From CAJPQU01 sp052170475 (GTDB lineage: Bacteria > Bacillota > Negativicutes > Selenomonadales > Selenomonadaceae): a stretch of DNA of 64,000 nt. Under the pieces are notes generated by a model. That model was not told the origin of the DNA. It made no database searches and saw nothing but the letters and a program-made list of their open reading frames with translations. The position numbers were made by a program, and so were the translations under genes. Location: the NCBI GenBank assembly GCA_052170475.1, contig JBQNAL010000004.1, positions 82,626 through 146,625 on the forward strand. The letters are read 5' to 3'. Below are positions 54,982 to 63,652 of this stretch, one piece after another (the stretch's first letter is position 1; the number at the start of each line of letters is the position of its first letter).

Positions 54982-55051
54982 GGAACTTCCTCCTTTTCGT
55001 AGGCCGTGCTGCATAGCGCTTTTGCGGCGCGTGCTGGGGGGCGAAGCGCCG

Positions 55052-55675
55052 TCAGAAAGCGCCGGGCTTTTTTAGATCGGTGACGTCGATGGCGGTGATC
55101 CCGTCAGCGGGGCGAGCCAAGAGGTCGGGGGAGAAGAGGACGAAGATCTGCCCCCGGTCGTTGAGGAAGTAGTCCTTCGGCACGCGTTGCGGTTGCCCTT
55201 GGATATGTTCGGTGGGGATGGGCGTGCCATCGCAGCGATAGAAGTGCCCGGCGCGCTGGAGGCGGATGAGATCCTCCACGGTGACGTCGGCGAGGCGCGA
55301 GAGGGGTACCTCTTCCCCGGTGGTCTTGTCGTAGACGACGCCAAACGCATAGACACGGTGAACGGGGTTCTCTTCGCCCGCTTCGTAGCGGCTGAGGAAG
55401 AAGAGCAGGGAAAGGTAATGATCGTCTTCTCTCATCAGCTTGTAGTCGAGCCGTCTGCTGGCATTTTTTTCGCCGTCGTTGACGCTGCGGTAGGCGCGAA
55501 GGTAGAGGTCGGCGTTGATGGCCGCCTTGATCTCCGCCTCGTCGTCTTCAAAGATGGGGTAGACCATTTCCCAGTAGCCCCTCGTTTCCGTCGCCGTAGA
55601 GACGCTGGCGTCGGCGTGGGCGGAGGAGAGGGCGAGGCAAGAGGCAAATAGGAGCGCGGGCAGGATGGGCTTCAT
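55052..55675 (-). CDS. Secreted DUF3298-like protein, paralogue 2 of 4
   Basis: Paralogue of 207 residues with signal peptide MKPILPALLFASCLALSSAH. Shared blocks include VVYDKTTGEEVPLSRLADVT, ipTEHIQGQPQRVPKDYF-type and GITAIDVTDLKKPGAF. Start at 55675 after GGAGG. The mid-section EDLIRLQRAGHF is nearly identical to that of paralogue 1, suggesting a recent duplication or gene conversion. Confidence 0.75.
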   Translation of the reverse strand: MKPILPALLFASCLALSSAHADASVSTATETRGYWEMVYPIFEDDEAEIKAAINADLYLRAYRSVNDGEKNASRRLDYKLMREDDHYLSLLFFLSRYEAGEENPVHRVYAFGVVYDKTTGEEVPLSRLADVTVEDLIRLQRAGHFYRCDGTPIPTEHIQGQPQRVPKDYFLNDRGQIFVLFSPDLLARPADGITAIDVTDLKKPGAF

Positions 55676-55748
55676 GGCAGTGCCTCCTCTTTGTAGGCAG
55701 TGTGAGATGGCAACGCGCACCGCTTTTTTCGGTGCGTTGGGTAGGGCG

Positions 55749-56372
55749 TCAGTCAAGGCGCACGCCCGGCTTCTTTAGGGGCGCGACGTTGATGACCGTC
55801 ACGCCGTCGGCAAAGCTCGCTAAGGCGTAGGGGGGGAAGAGGACGCCGATCTGCCCCCACGAGGTGAGGTAGTAATCCGCCGGCACATGCCCCGGGCGGC
55901 CTTGGATATGATCCTTCGGGATGGGGGTGCCATCGACGTGCAGGAAGTGGCCGGCGCGCTGGAGGCGAATCAGATCCTCCACCGTGACGTCGGCGAAGTG
56001 GGAGAGCGGCACCTTTTCCCCGGTCGTCTTGTCGTAGACGACGCCCACGCCGGTATACATCCCGTGCATGGCACCTTCTTCGTAGCCGCCGGGGAAGAAG
56101 ACGAGGGAGAGGTAACGCGCGTTTTCCATCTTCAGCTCGTAGCGAAAGCTCGTGGTGTAGTTTTGGCGGGCGGCGTCGGCGGTGCGGGCGGCGCGGGTGT
56201 AGATGTCGGCGTTGATGGCTTCCTTGACGACGGGATCGTCGCACTCAAAGACGGGGTAGATCAGTTCGTAGTAGTCCCCTTCCTCGCGCGCCGTCCAGAT
56301 GCTCGCGTCGGCGACGGCGGCGGAGAGGGTGATGAGCGCAGCGAAAACGAGGGCGGAGATGATTTTTTTCAT
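55749..56372 (-). CDS. Secreted DUF3298-like protein, paralogue 1 of 4
   Basis: First in the array, 207 residues, signal peptide MKKIISALVFAALITLSAAV. Contains YPVFECDDPVVKEAINADI, GAMHGMYTGVGVVYDKTTGE and EDLIRLQRAGHF. Its N-terminal half is closest to paralogue 4 and its middle to paralogue 2, a mosaic pattern. ATG at 56372 follows AAGGAGG. Confidence 0.77.
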   Translation of the reverse strand: MKKIISALVFAALITLSAAVADASIWTAREEGDYYELIYPVFECDDPVVKEAINADIYTRAARTADAARQNYTTSFRYELKMENARYLSLVFFPGGYEEGAMHGMYTGVGVVYDKTTGEKVPLSHFADVTVEDLIRLQRAGHFLHVDGTPIPKDHIQGRPGHVPADYYLTSWGQIGVLFPPYALASFADGVTVINVAPLKKPGVRLD

Positions 56373-56594
56373 GCGCAGAACCTCCTTTGAATCGAGAGAA
56401 AGATGTGCCGTCATGCGGCGGGGATGTTCACTATATAATTAGGCGCAAGGCGGGCAGATTCCTGCCAATATCGGCTGTGGGCGGGAGAAATGTTTCCACC
56501 AGCAGGAAAAAGGCGGGCGAGTGACGAAATAGGGGGGAGAAAAAATGCTCTGTCCTTTTGTCAGGGATTGGGCTTTGACAGGGAGGGTCATAGG

Positions 56595-57032
56595 ATGAAG
56601 GCAAGGGACATCATGCTGAAGGAAATCATGACGGTATCGCCGGATACGCCGGTGCGCAAGGTAGCAGAGCTCATGGTGGATCGCGCCGTCCCCAGCGTTC
56701 CGGTGGTGGACGCGGCGGGGAAGGTGCTGGGCATGGTGAGCGAAGGGGATCTGCTCCGAAAGAAGATCGCGCCGAAAAGGCCGCAGGTGGTCAACGTCTT
56801 AGGGGAATATCAGGGGATGGAGGAATATCGTGAAGCCTTCCGCAAGATGGGGGCGAATACTTCCGGCGAGATCATGACGTCTCCGGTCGTGACCGTCGGG
56901 GCGGACGACGAGGCCGCCAAGGTCGGAGAAACGGTGCTCAACCACCACATCAAGCAGGTGCCGGTCTTAGAGAATGGGAAACTGGTGGGACTCATCTCTC
57001 GCTCGGATCTCTTGAAATGGCTGCTGGCATGA
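56595..57032 (+). CDS. Two-CBS-domain protein
   Basis: The 145-residue protein consists of two CBS domains (MLKEIMTVSPDTPVRKVAEL and EIMTSPVVTVGADDEAAKV), each with a GxxxGxxSxxDLL-type end (LGMVSEGDLL, VGLISRSDLL). Such free-standing pairs bind adenine nucleotides and regulate partner proteins; the partner is unknown. ATG at 56595 follows GGGAGGG. Its stop overlaps the aminopeptidase start. Confidence 0.92.
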   Translation: MKARDIMLKEIMTVSPDTPVRKVAELMVDRAVPSVPVVDAAGKVLGMVSEGDLLRKKIAPKRPQVVNVLGEYQGMEEYREAFRKMGANTSGEIMTSPVVTVGADDEAAKVGETVLNHHIKQVPVLENGKLVGLISRSDLLKWLLA

Positions 57033-58282
57033 TGGAAGCGGCGTGGAATGAGTACGCCCGCCTCGTGGTGCGGGTGGGGGTCAACGTGCAGAGAGGGCAA
57101 TCGGTTGTGGTGAGCTCGCCCGTCGAAGGGGCGGACTTCGCCCGGCGCTTGGCGCAGGCGGCTTACGAGGCCGGGGCGCGGGACGTGACGGTAAACTGGG
57201 GCGATGAGCGTCTTTCGCGGCTTCGCTTTTTGCATGTCGCCGAAGACGTTTTAGACGAGTATCCGCACTGGAAAAAAGCCCTCTACGACGACAACGCAAG
57301 CGCGGGGGCGGCCTTCATCGCGCTATCTGGGGACGATCCGGAAATCTTTCGCGGGATCGCTCCGGCGCGGCTCCAAAAGGCGCAGCGGGCGGCGGGGGAA
57401 GCCCTCCTCGACTACCGCACGCGGATGATGAGCAATAAAAATGCTTGGTGTGTAGCGGCCATCCCCACCGCCGGCTGGGCGCAGAAGGTGTTCCCCGGGA
57501 AATCCCCGGAGGACGCGGCATCGTCTCTGTGGCAGGCGATCTTGGCGACGGTGCGGGTGACGGGGGACGGCGGCGCGGCGGCACGCTGGCGCGATCACAT
57601 CGCCTTTTTGCGGCGGGCGGCGGACTTTTTGAACGAAAACGCCTTTGACAGCCTGCACTATCGAAACGCCTGCGGCACCGACCTCACGGTGGGGCTTCCC
57701 GCTGGCCACCTCTGGGTGGGGGGCGAGGAGGCGACGGAGCCGTTCGAGGGGCAGGGGGGCGGCGTTCCCTTCGTGGCGAATCTTCCCACGGAGGAGGTCT
57801 ACACCCTGCCGGATCGCGATAGGGTGGAGGGCGTCGTCTATGGGACGAAGCCCTTGGTCTTTCACGGCAACCTCATCGACGGCCTGCGGCTCACCTTCCG
57901 CGCCGGGAAGGTGGTGGACTTTGATGCCGCCGTGGGGCGCGATCTCTTGGCCGAACTCCTCGCCACCGACGAGGGGGCGGCGCATTTAGGGGAAGTGGCG
58001 CTGGTGCCCTTTGATTCCCCCATCTCAAAGAGCGGCCTTCTCTTTTACAACACCCTCTTCGACGAAAACGCCGCCTGCCATTTGGCGCTGGGGAAAGCGT
58101 ACCCCACCTGCCTTGCCGGCGGCGCCGACATGGACTCCGTAACGCTCCTGAGGCACGGCGTCAACGATTCCCTCCTCCACGAGGACTTCATGATCGGCTC
58201 CGCGGATCTCTCCATCACGGGGAGAAAAAAAGACGGGCAGGAAGTGCCCGTCTTTCGCGAGGGGAATTTTGTGGCGTTTTGA
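57029..58282 (+). CDS. M29 family aminopeptidase (AmpS/PepS-like)
   Basis: Cytosolic metallo-aminopeptidase of 417 residues. The thermophilic aminopeptidase signatures are visible: ATEPFEGQ near residue 236, HLGEVALVPFDSPI near 317, NTLFDENAACHLALGKAYP near 340, and HEDFMIGSADLSI near 380, giving the Glu, His, Tyr and Asp metal ligands. ATG at 57029 overlaps the CBS stop, so the two genes are coupled. Confidence 0.92.
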   Translation: MMEAAWNEYARLVVRVGVNVQRGQSVVVSSPVEGADFARRLAQAAYEAGARDVTVNWGDERLSRLRFLHVAEDVLDEYPHWKKALYDDNASAGAAFIALSGDDPEIFRGIAPARLQKAQRAAGEALLDYRTRMMSNKNAWCVAAIPTAGWAQKVFPGKSPEDAASSLWQAILATVRVTGDGGAAARWRDHIAFLRRAADFLNENAFDSLHYRNACGTDLTVGLPAGHLWVGGEEATEPFEGQGGGVPFVANLPTEEVYTLPDRDRVEGVVYGTKPLVFHGNLIDGLRLTFRAGKVVDFDAAVGRDLLAELLATDEGAAHLGEVALVPFDSPISKSGLLFYNTLFDENAACHLALGKAYPTCLAGGADMDSVTLLRHGVNDSLLHEDFMIGSADLSITGRKKDGQEVPVFREGNFVAF

Positions 58283-58399
58283 GGTTTTTGAGGAGGAAGC
58301 GCATGAGGAAGTCGCTCCTGTCACCCCCCGCTCTTGCCCAGAAATCGGCGGCAGGAGAGTGACTGGAGTGTATACTGTGAAACTCTAAGGAGGTAGGAT

Positions 58400-59305
58400 A
58401 TGATTGATAAAATTTATATACCTCCAATTAAAATCCAAGGAATTAAGACCAAAATCGTCAATCTGATTTCAGATAACCTATATATAGCGGATAATGCCAC
58501 ATGGTTCGAACCCTTTATGGGCTCAGGGGTAGTAGGACTTAATTTGGCTCCTCGTAAAGCTGTTTTTTCTGATACGAATCCGTATGTTGTAGAATTATAT
58601 AAAGCCATCCAAAATAAAACAATTACATCGAAAATCGTTCGTGATTTTTTGGAATATGAAGGCTCAATTTTAGCAAAAAAAGAGGATGAACACTACTATT
58701 TCATAAGAGATAGATTTAATGAAAAACATAGCCCACTTGACTTCTTATTCCTGAATAGGAGTTGCTTCAATGGGATGATACGGTTCAATAGATACTACAA
58801 GTTCAACGTTCCATACGGGCATAAACCAGAGCGTTTTGCAAAAGCGTATGTGACAAAAATCGTTAATCAGGTTAGACACTTAGAAGACATCTTGCCGGAA
58901 AATGATTGGGAGTTTGTTTGTTGTTCGTTTGAACAAACGATTGCAAGAGCAGGTGAGGATGATTTTATTTATTGTGACCCACCTTATATTGGACGTCACG
59001 TCGATTATTATGATAGCTGGGATGAAACGTTGGAACTGTCTTTGCGAAATACTTTGTTTGCCACGCGTGCTAGATTTATGTTATCGACATGGGACGAAAA
59101 CAAGTATCGCAAGAATGAGTACATTGATCGTATTTGGAGCGGTTGTTATAAAATAAATCAAGCACATTTTTATCATATTGGGGCTAAAGAAGAAAACAGA
59201 AATCCCATGATAGAGGCTCTTTTGATGAATTATGACCCGGCAAGCTGTCAAAAACAATCTTTGAGCGATGAACTCCAATCATCGATAGAACGGATTGCCC
59301 TTTGA
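58400..59305 (+). CDS. DNA adenine-N6 methyltransferase of an EcoRV-like type II system
   Basis: Protects the host GATATC sites by methylating adenine. The 301-residue D12-class (Dam-like) enzyme has the SAM-binding FMGSG at 39-43 and catalytic DPPY at 193-196. Much of it matches M.EcoRV as I remember it: PPIKIQGIKTK at the start, LDFLFLNRSCFNGMIRFN near 115 and CDPPYIGRHVDY. Strong AAGGAGG site before the ATG. The DNA is AT-rich relative to both flanks, indicating acquisition. The nuclease gene converges from the other side. Confidence 0.95.
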   Translation: MIDKIYIPPIKIQGIKTKIVNLISDNLYIADNATWFEPFMGSGVVGLNLAPRKAVFSDTNPYVVELYKAIQNKTITSKIVRDFLEYEGSILAKKEDEHYYFIRDRFNEKHSPLDFLFLNRSCFNGMIRFNRYYKFNVPYGHKPERFAKAYVTKIVNQVRHLEDILPENDWEFVCCSFEQTIARAGEDDFIYCDPPYIGRHVDYYDSWDETLELSLRNTLFATRARFMLSTWDENKYRKNEYIDRIWSGCYKINQAHFYHIGAKEENRNPMIEALLMNYDPASCQKQSLSDELQSSIERIAL

Positions 59306-59309
59306 ACTT

Positions 59310-59347
59310 ATATCGGAGAGGATACATCATCCTCCCCGATATTTTTG
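59310..59347. terminator. Terminator between the convergent methyltransferase and nuclease genes
   Basis: ATATCGG (59310-59316) pairs with CCGATAT (59336-59342), extended by an inner stem with one mismatch, and is followed by five T (59342-59346). Confidence 0.8.
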
Positions 59348-59384
59348 CTTGGAGTTGAAGATTTCGCATCTGTGCGCCGATGGG

Positions 59385-60209
59385 TTAACGGTTTGATAAC
59401 TTTTTTGCATACGCAACAATCCTGTTTAGAACCTTGTTATAGTCGTAAGGATGAAGTAATGTAACATTGGATTTTGACTGCATGGGAAACCATTCCATGA
59501 ATTCGCGGAGAGATGTGTATGCTTTAGATGAACTTCTATATTGGGGATAATATTTCCAGTACAGGTCAAACACATCTACACCCAAATGGCAAAAGGGGCC
59601 ATTCCCGTTCTTCAAATCTAAGAGATTTTGGGTGGGAAAAGAACCGATATTCTCCGTGTTGCCTGAACCTGGTCTATCCCCCGCAATTTTGTATTTTTCT
59701 TGCATAAAATATTTTACACCATAGAATGGGAATTCGATTTGATTACGACCTTCGTAATTAAAAACGTGACTTTCTTGGGCTTGCCCGTTTCTCTTGTAGA
59801 CAAAGCCGATGACATAGTGTCTCGCATAATCTGTATATTGATATGCTATATTTTTCGTGTTGTTCCGCATATAGGATCCAAAAGAACCCAGCGTAAATTT
59901 TATCGTTGACTGATCAGAATCGACATATGTTGTCTTTATATCTATGGCAATTTTTTCTTTCGATGCTTCATTCCGCATCATAATAAAATCTGGATACACC
60001 GTCTGTGAATTTGGGGTGGAAAGAATCATATGGTGGTTCTTGGCGATGCTTTCAAGAACAGGTTGAGAAAACATCTCGAAGATTCTTCCGATTATCTTTG
60101 AGTCTGTTCCTAACGTATGAATCTTGTCCGATGAGTCTAATATCCCGTATGCCTCGAATTTGACCGACGCCATTTCCTCATAAAATTCGTCAAGTATTAC
60201 ATCATTCAT
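59385..60209 (-). CDS. EcoRV-like type II restriction endonuclease (predicted to cut GATATC)
   Basis: The 274-residue protein aligns with EcoRV. The PD-(D/E)XK catalytic residues fall at D74 (YPDF), D90 and K92 (IAIDIKTTY), the same numbers as in EcoRV. The recognition loop GSGNTENIGS near residues 181-190 keeps the GSGNT.NIGS form, and Q69, from the loop beside the active site, is present. Other shared segments are GTDSKII.RIFEMFS and MRNNTKNI. The start at 60209 follows AAGGAGG. It is about 30 residues longer at the C-terminal end. No controller (C) protein is seen. Confidence 0.95.
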   Translation of the reverse strand: MNDVILDEFYEEMASVKFEAYGILDSSDKIHTLGTDSKIIGRIFEMFSQPVLESIAKNHHMILSTPNSQTVYPDFIMMRNEASKEKIAIDIKTTYVDSDQSTIKFTLGSFGSYMRNNTKNIAYQYTDYARHYVIGFVYKRNGQAQESHVFNYEGRNQIEFPFYGVKYFMQEKYKIAGDRPGSGNTENIGSFPTQNLLDLKNGNGPFCHLGVDVFDLYWKYYPQYRSSSKAYTSLREFMEWFPMQSKSNVTLLHPYDYNKVLNRIVAYAKKLSNR

Positions 60210-60238
60210 GTCAATCCTCCTTAAGTAAATGAGATTGA

Positions 60239-60457
60239 ACTTCCCTTACCTTACGAGCAGGGGGGCTAAATTTCTCTCAAGGAGCAGGATGAGGTCGCCT
60301 GCGAGGGGGATGGCGATCATGATGTGGTGCAGGAGAAAGAGGGGGAGGAAGCGGGTAAATTTCGTGCCGAGGGAGAGCCCGCCAGCGTCTGGAGGAAGAC
60401 GGAGAGATCCATCAGGTCGGCGGCAAAGTAGCTGAGACCTCCAGCGACGCGATGAGC
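60239..60457 (-). pseudogene. Decayed gene remnant between cysK and the restriction gene
   Basis: Reading the minus strand, one frame gives SYFAADLMDLSVFLQTLAG, then a shift leads to LSLGTKFTRFLPLFLLHHIM and IAIPLAGDLILLLERNLAPL before a stop at about 60254. The last part looks like a membrane segment. It has no start codon of its own and probably is the broken 3' end of a membrane-protein gene once downstream of cysK. Parent family not recognised. Confidence 0.45.
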
Positions 60458-60459
60458 CC

Positions 60460-61392
60460 TTACCCCTCGAAGAGCTCCGTGGAGAGGTAGCGGTCGCCGG
60501 TGTCGGGGAGGAGGGTGACTATGGTTTTTCCGGCGTTTTCCGGGCGGAGAGCGAGCTTTACTGCTGCCGCCAAGGCCGCGCCGGAGGAGATGCCGACGAG
60601 GATGCCTTCCGTGCGAGCGAATTTACGGGCGCATTGGCAGGCGGCTTCATTGGCGACGGGCAGCACCTCGTCGTAAATCTTCGTGTCGAGCGTCTCGGGG
60701 ATGAATCCCGCACCGATGCCTTGGAGCTTGTGGGAGCCGGGGGCGCCGCCCGATAAGACGGCAGAGCATTCGGGCTCTACGGCACAGATCTTGACGGTGG
60801 GCTTTTTCCCCTTGAGAAAGCGCCCCACGCCGGTGATCGTGCCGCCGGTGCCTACCCCCGCTACGAAGATGTCCACCGCGCCGTCGGTGTCCGCCCAGAT
60901 CTCCGGCCCCGTCGTCGCCTCATGCGCTGCGGGGTTTACGGGATTCGTAAACTGTGACGGCAAAAAGGCGTGGGGAAGCGTTTTTGCCAGCGCTTCGGCC
61001 TTTTCGATGGCGCCCGTCATGCCCTTGGCGCCGTCCGTCAGCACGATTTCCGCACCGTAGGCCTGGAGCAGCCTGCGCCGCTCTAAGCTCATCGTCTCCG
61101 GCATGGTGAGGATCGCCCGATAGCCCCGTGCCGCCGCCACGCTGGCCAGACCGATGCCCGTGTTGCCGCTCGTCGGCTCGATGATGACGGCATCTTTCGT
61201 CAGGAGGCCGCGCTTTTCCGCGTCCTCGATCATCGCGGCAGCGATGCGATCCTTCGCACTGCCCGCCGGATTGAAATACTCCAGCTTCACCAAGATCGGC
61301 GCGGGAAGCGCCTCCTCCCGGCTGAAGCGCCGAGCCGCCAAGAGCGGCGTATGGCCAATCAATTCCGTTAAGCTCTGATAAATTTTTCCCAT
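60460..61392 (-). CDS. cysK: Cysteine synthase A (O-acetylserine sulfhydrylase)
   Basis: PLP enzyme making cysteine from O-acetylserine and sulfide. The 310-residue protein has the PLP lysine in [11 protein letters not shown] near residue 42, the phosphate-binding [11 protein letters not shown] near 70, [20 protein letters not shown] and [14 protein letters not shown] at 61392 follows GGAGGA; upstream in-frame starts are unsupported. No serine acetyltransferase gene is nearby. Confidence 0.95.
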   Translation of the reverse strand: MGKIYQSLTELIGHTPLLAARRFSREEALPAPILVKLEYFNPAGSAKDRIAAAMIEDAEKRGLLTKDAVIIEPTSGNTGIGLASVAAARGYRAILTMPETMSLERRRLLQAYGAEIVLTDGAKGMTGAIEKAEALAKTLPHAFLPSQFTNPVNPAAHEATTGPEIWADTDGAVDIFVAGVGTGGTITGVGRFLKGKKPTVKICAVEPECSAVLSGGAPGSHKLQGIGAGFIPETLDTKIYDEVLPVANEAACQCARKFARTEGILVGISSGAALAAAVKLALRPENAGKTIVTLLPDTGDRYLSTELFEG

Positions 61393-61449
61393 CGCATACT
61401 CCTCCTCGTATCGCTGTCTTGACATACATGGCTTCATCGGGGGGCTTGC

Positions 61450-61653
61450 CTACCGATTTTTCCGAAGCGCCGTCACGGGGACGCCGCCGATGCCCCAGTT
61501 ATCCGTATCCACCTCATCGATGGTCACCACGGTGGTGGCCTTGTTCTTCCCCAATACGTCGTGGAGGAGTGATGTCGCACCCTCGATGAGCCGGCGCTTT
61601 TGCTCTGCCGTCACATTTCCCTCCCGGGTGATTTTGATGTTGACATACGGCAT
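61450..61653 (-). CDS. 4-oxalocrotonate tautomerase family protein
   Basis: Small tautomerase of 67 residues beginning MPYVNIKITREG, so that proline 2 becomes the catalytic N-terminal Pro-1 after Met removal. It has TAEQKRRLIEGATSLLHDVL and VVTIDEVDTDNWGIGG, with W at the expected spot. The physiological substrate in non-degraders is unknown. GGGGGA-type site before the start. Confidence 0.92.
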   Translation of the reverse strand: MPYVNIKITREGNVTAEQKRRLIEGATSLLHDVLGKNKATTVVTIDEVDTDNWGIGGVPVTALRKNR

Positions 61654-61826
61654 ACTTTCCCCCGACCTTTCTTTTTGATATAATGAGAATATATACCTAA
61701 GCACTTAATGAAGACGAGCGGAGCGAAGGCGAGCCAAGCACCACCCGCACCACATGATGAAGATATTCGCGACGCACGGGAAAATCCCTGCCGTGAGGGC
61801 GCGAAACGGAAAAGAGGACATGCGAT

Positions 61827-62063
61827 ATGACGTACAAAGACATCATCAACAGCGAGACCTACGCGGCGGATCACCGGGAGAAAATGCGCAGCCCCTCCGC
61901 CGTTCGCGCCCGCTACGAACAGGAGATCGCCCGATATAAAGAACTGATGCGGGCGCAGGTGGATCCAAGAGAGCAGCGGGTCATGCTCTACGCGGAGATC
62001 AAGGTATTAGGCTGGGTCTTAGGGAAAAGCGACCAGACCATCGCCCACGACATCAAATTTTAG
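61827..62063 (+). CDS. Small conserved-type hypothetical protein
   Basis: A 78-residue, mostly helical protein with many charged residues (RARYEQEIARYKELM). No family recognised. A GAGG site precedes the ATG, and the codon use resembles neighbouring core genes, which supports expression. Confidence 0.65.
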   Translation: MTYKDIINSETYAADHREKMRSPSAVRARYEQEIARYKELMRAQVDPREQRVMLYAEIKVLGWVLGKSDQTIAHDIKF

Positions 62064-62088
62064 GACGCGTACTCCGCCTTCGCGAAAC

Positions 62089-62112
62089 AAAAAAGCACCG
62101 CCAGCGCGGTGC
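62089..62112 (-). terminator. Terminator of tRNA-Gln
   Basis: On the minus strand a 7-bp stem GCACCGC/GCGGTGC (62106-62112 with 62095-62101) with a 4-nt loop is followed by six T, 11 bp past the tRNA 3' end. Confidence 0.88.
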
Positions 62113-62122
62113 AAACATTCGG

Positions 62123-62198
62123 TGGCTGGGGTAGCTGGACTCGAACCAACGCATGCGGGATTCAGAATCCCGTGCCTTACCAACTTGGCGATACCCCA
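62123..62198 (-). tRNA. tRNA-Gln (anticodon CTG), CCA encoded
   Basis: The minus strand folds as a 76-nt tRNA. The acceptor stem is TGGGGTA/TACCCCA, the T-loop is GTTCGAGTC, and the anticodon stem CGGGA/TCCCG has loop TTCTGAA with anticodon CTG. G discriminator and genomic CCA are present. TGGGGTA acceptor with this D-arm is typical of glutamine tRNA. Confidence 0.93.
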
Positions 62199-62393
62199 AT
62201 CGCTTGTCAACGTATCCGATTATACATGCCGCCCGGGGAAGTGTCAAGGGCAAATTTTGCCGTCCCTTGGCGTGTCCGTAAGTTTGATAAACCCATATGA
62301 TACGCGAACGAGTCGGTTGAAAAGGAACCGTCCCCGCACCGGCGCGCCGCGGCAAATCCAATGGACGGCCGTGCCTAGCTCCGCGAGGAGAAA

Positions 62394-62894
62394 ATGATGG
62401 ATAACATGCGGAAATTCTTGTTCTCTCTCCGAGGAAGGATCCCTCGCGAGACTTATGTTGACGCTTGGGCGACGCTTTTGTCGGCAGAGATCGCGATGAC
62501 TTGGCTCGTTTCCTTCCTGTATCTTACGGGGATGTGTTCCAGCGACGGGGGAAAATATATTTTTCCTATTTACGCCGTGTGGATTGCTTTCACCGTGATA
62601 GTATATGCTTCGCAGACGGTTCTCGCCGCGCACCGTCTCCATGTGCTTGGCCGATCGGGTCCCTGGGCAGTTCTCGCCCCGTTGGCCACTGTGCTCAGCC
62701 TCTTGGCGTGGCGCGTTTTCGACGAAGAGCTGGAAGAACACTGGGCGGCGTATACCGGGCCAGGCCAAGATTCCCTCGGCCTGGGGGCGGGACTTATGCT
62801 CCTGGCCGGGGCGGCATTTTTCGTCGGGCAGTTGATCTACTTGTTCATCGGTTTGCTGGAGGACAGGGTGCCGACGCGCCATGGCAATGGATAA
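62394..62894 (+). CDS. DUF805-family membrane protein
   Basis: The 166-residue protein starts FLFSLRGRIPRETYVDAWAT and has AHRLHVLGRSGPWAVLAPL, both in the form of DUF805 (YhaH-like) proteins, with about four membrane helices. Function unknown in the family. ATG at 62394 follows GAGGAG. Confidence 0.82.
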   Translation: MMDNMRKFLFSLRGRIPRETYVDAWATLLSAEIAMTWLVSFLYLTGMCSSDGGKYIFPIYAVWIAFTVIVYASQTVLAAHRLHVLGRSGPWAVLAPLATVLSLLAWRVFDEELEEHWAAYTGPGQDSLGLGAGLMLLAGAAFFVGQLIYLFIGLLEDRVPTRHGNG

Positions 62895-62996
62895 CAGGTG
62901 TGTTTCGTCTGCGGCACACGCATCCTCGCATCAAAAGGGGATGACTGACGTTGATTTTTTATGGGGGAAAGAGAAGCTGCGACAGGAGGGTATATC

Positions 62997-63284
62997 ATGC
63001 GGTTAGACGATATTTTTGGCTTCAAATTGCGCTTTAAGCGCCGCGACGACGATAAAGGGCTGCACCCGGTGCGGGAAGTCTACTACCGAAGGGACTACGC
63101 GCCGGGGGTCTCCGCCTTCGTGACCCCCGCTCCGGGCGCGTCGTCCCCCACAGACGAGGCCTTTTGCCTGACCTTTCGGGATGAAAATAAAAACGTCCTC
63201 ATGGAAAAGGACTGCACCTCCCCCATGGGCGGCGAATTCTTCCTCAACAACGCCTTGGAAATGACGAAAAATCAAAAGAAGTGA
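62997..63284 (+). CDS. Hypothetical protein
   Basis: A 95-residue soluble-looking protein with a basic N-terminal segment (FGFKLRFKRRDDD) and a mixed C-terminal half with two cysteines. No family recognised. GGAGGG precedes the start at 62997. Its neighbour downstream is a toxin-antitoxin module. Confidence 0.6.
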   Translation: MRLDDIFGFKLRFKRRDDDKGLHPVREVYYRRDYAPGVSAFVTPAPGASSPTDEAFCLTFRDENKNVLMEKDCTSPMGGEFFLNNALEMTKNQKK

Positions 63285-63388
63285 AAAACAAAAGCGCCTA
63301 TCGCCATTTTTAACCGCCAACGTAAATCATTTTGCTTTCAAATTTCGTTACTTTTGCATATAGCAGAGATGAGAAAGGAGTGAATTTT

Positions 63389-63652
63389 ATGGCACAGACT
63401 GTGAATGTGAATTTTCGATTGGATGCGGATGTGAAAAAGAGCATGGAAGAGGTGTGCGCCGAGCTGGGGCTTTCCCTGATCGCCGCATTTACCGTTTTCG
63501 CAAAGAAAGTGAGCCGGGAAAAGCGCATTCCGTTTGAACTATCGGCGCATCCTTTTTATTCGGAAAGCAACATGCGGTATCTGAAAAAGAAGATGGCGGC
63601 TTACCGAAATGGAACGCTTGCCGTAACAACGCACGCGCTCATGGAGGATTGA
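63389..63652 (+). CDS. RelB/DinJ-family antitoxin (module 2)
   Basis: Antitoxin of 87 residues starting MAQTVNVNFRLDADVKKSME with AFTVFAKKVSREKRIPF. It resembles module 1 over the N-terminal 50 residues but differs in the C-terminal toxin-binding part. ATG at 63389 follows AAAGGAG. Overlaps the toxin start by 4 bp. Confidence 0.93.
   Translation: MAQTVNVNFRLDADVKKSMEEVCAELGLSLIAAFTVFAKKVSREKRIPFELSAHPFYSESNMRYLKKKMAAYRNGTLAVTTHALMED

Noticed and set aside
60229..60435. 68-codon plus-strand open frame in the gap after the restriction gene
   Set aside because: Basic, low-complexity protein without a ribosome site; the minus-strand remnant explains the region better.
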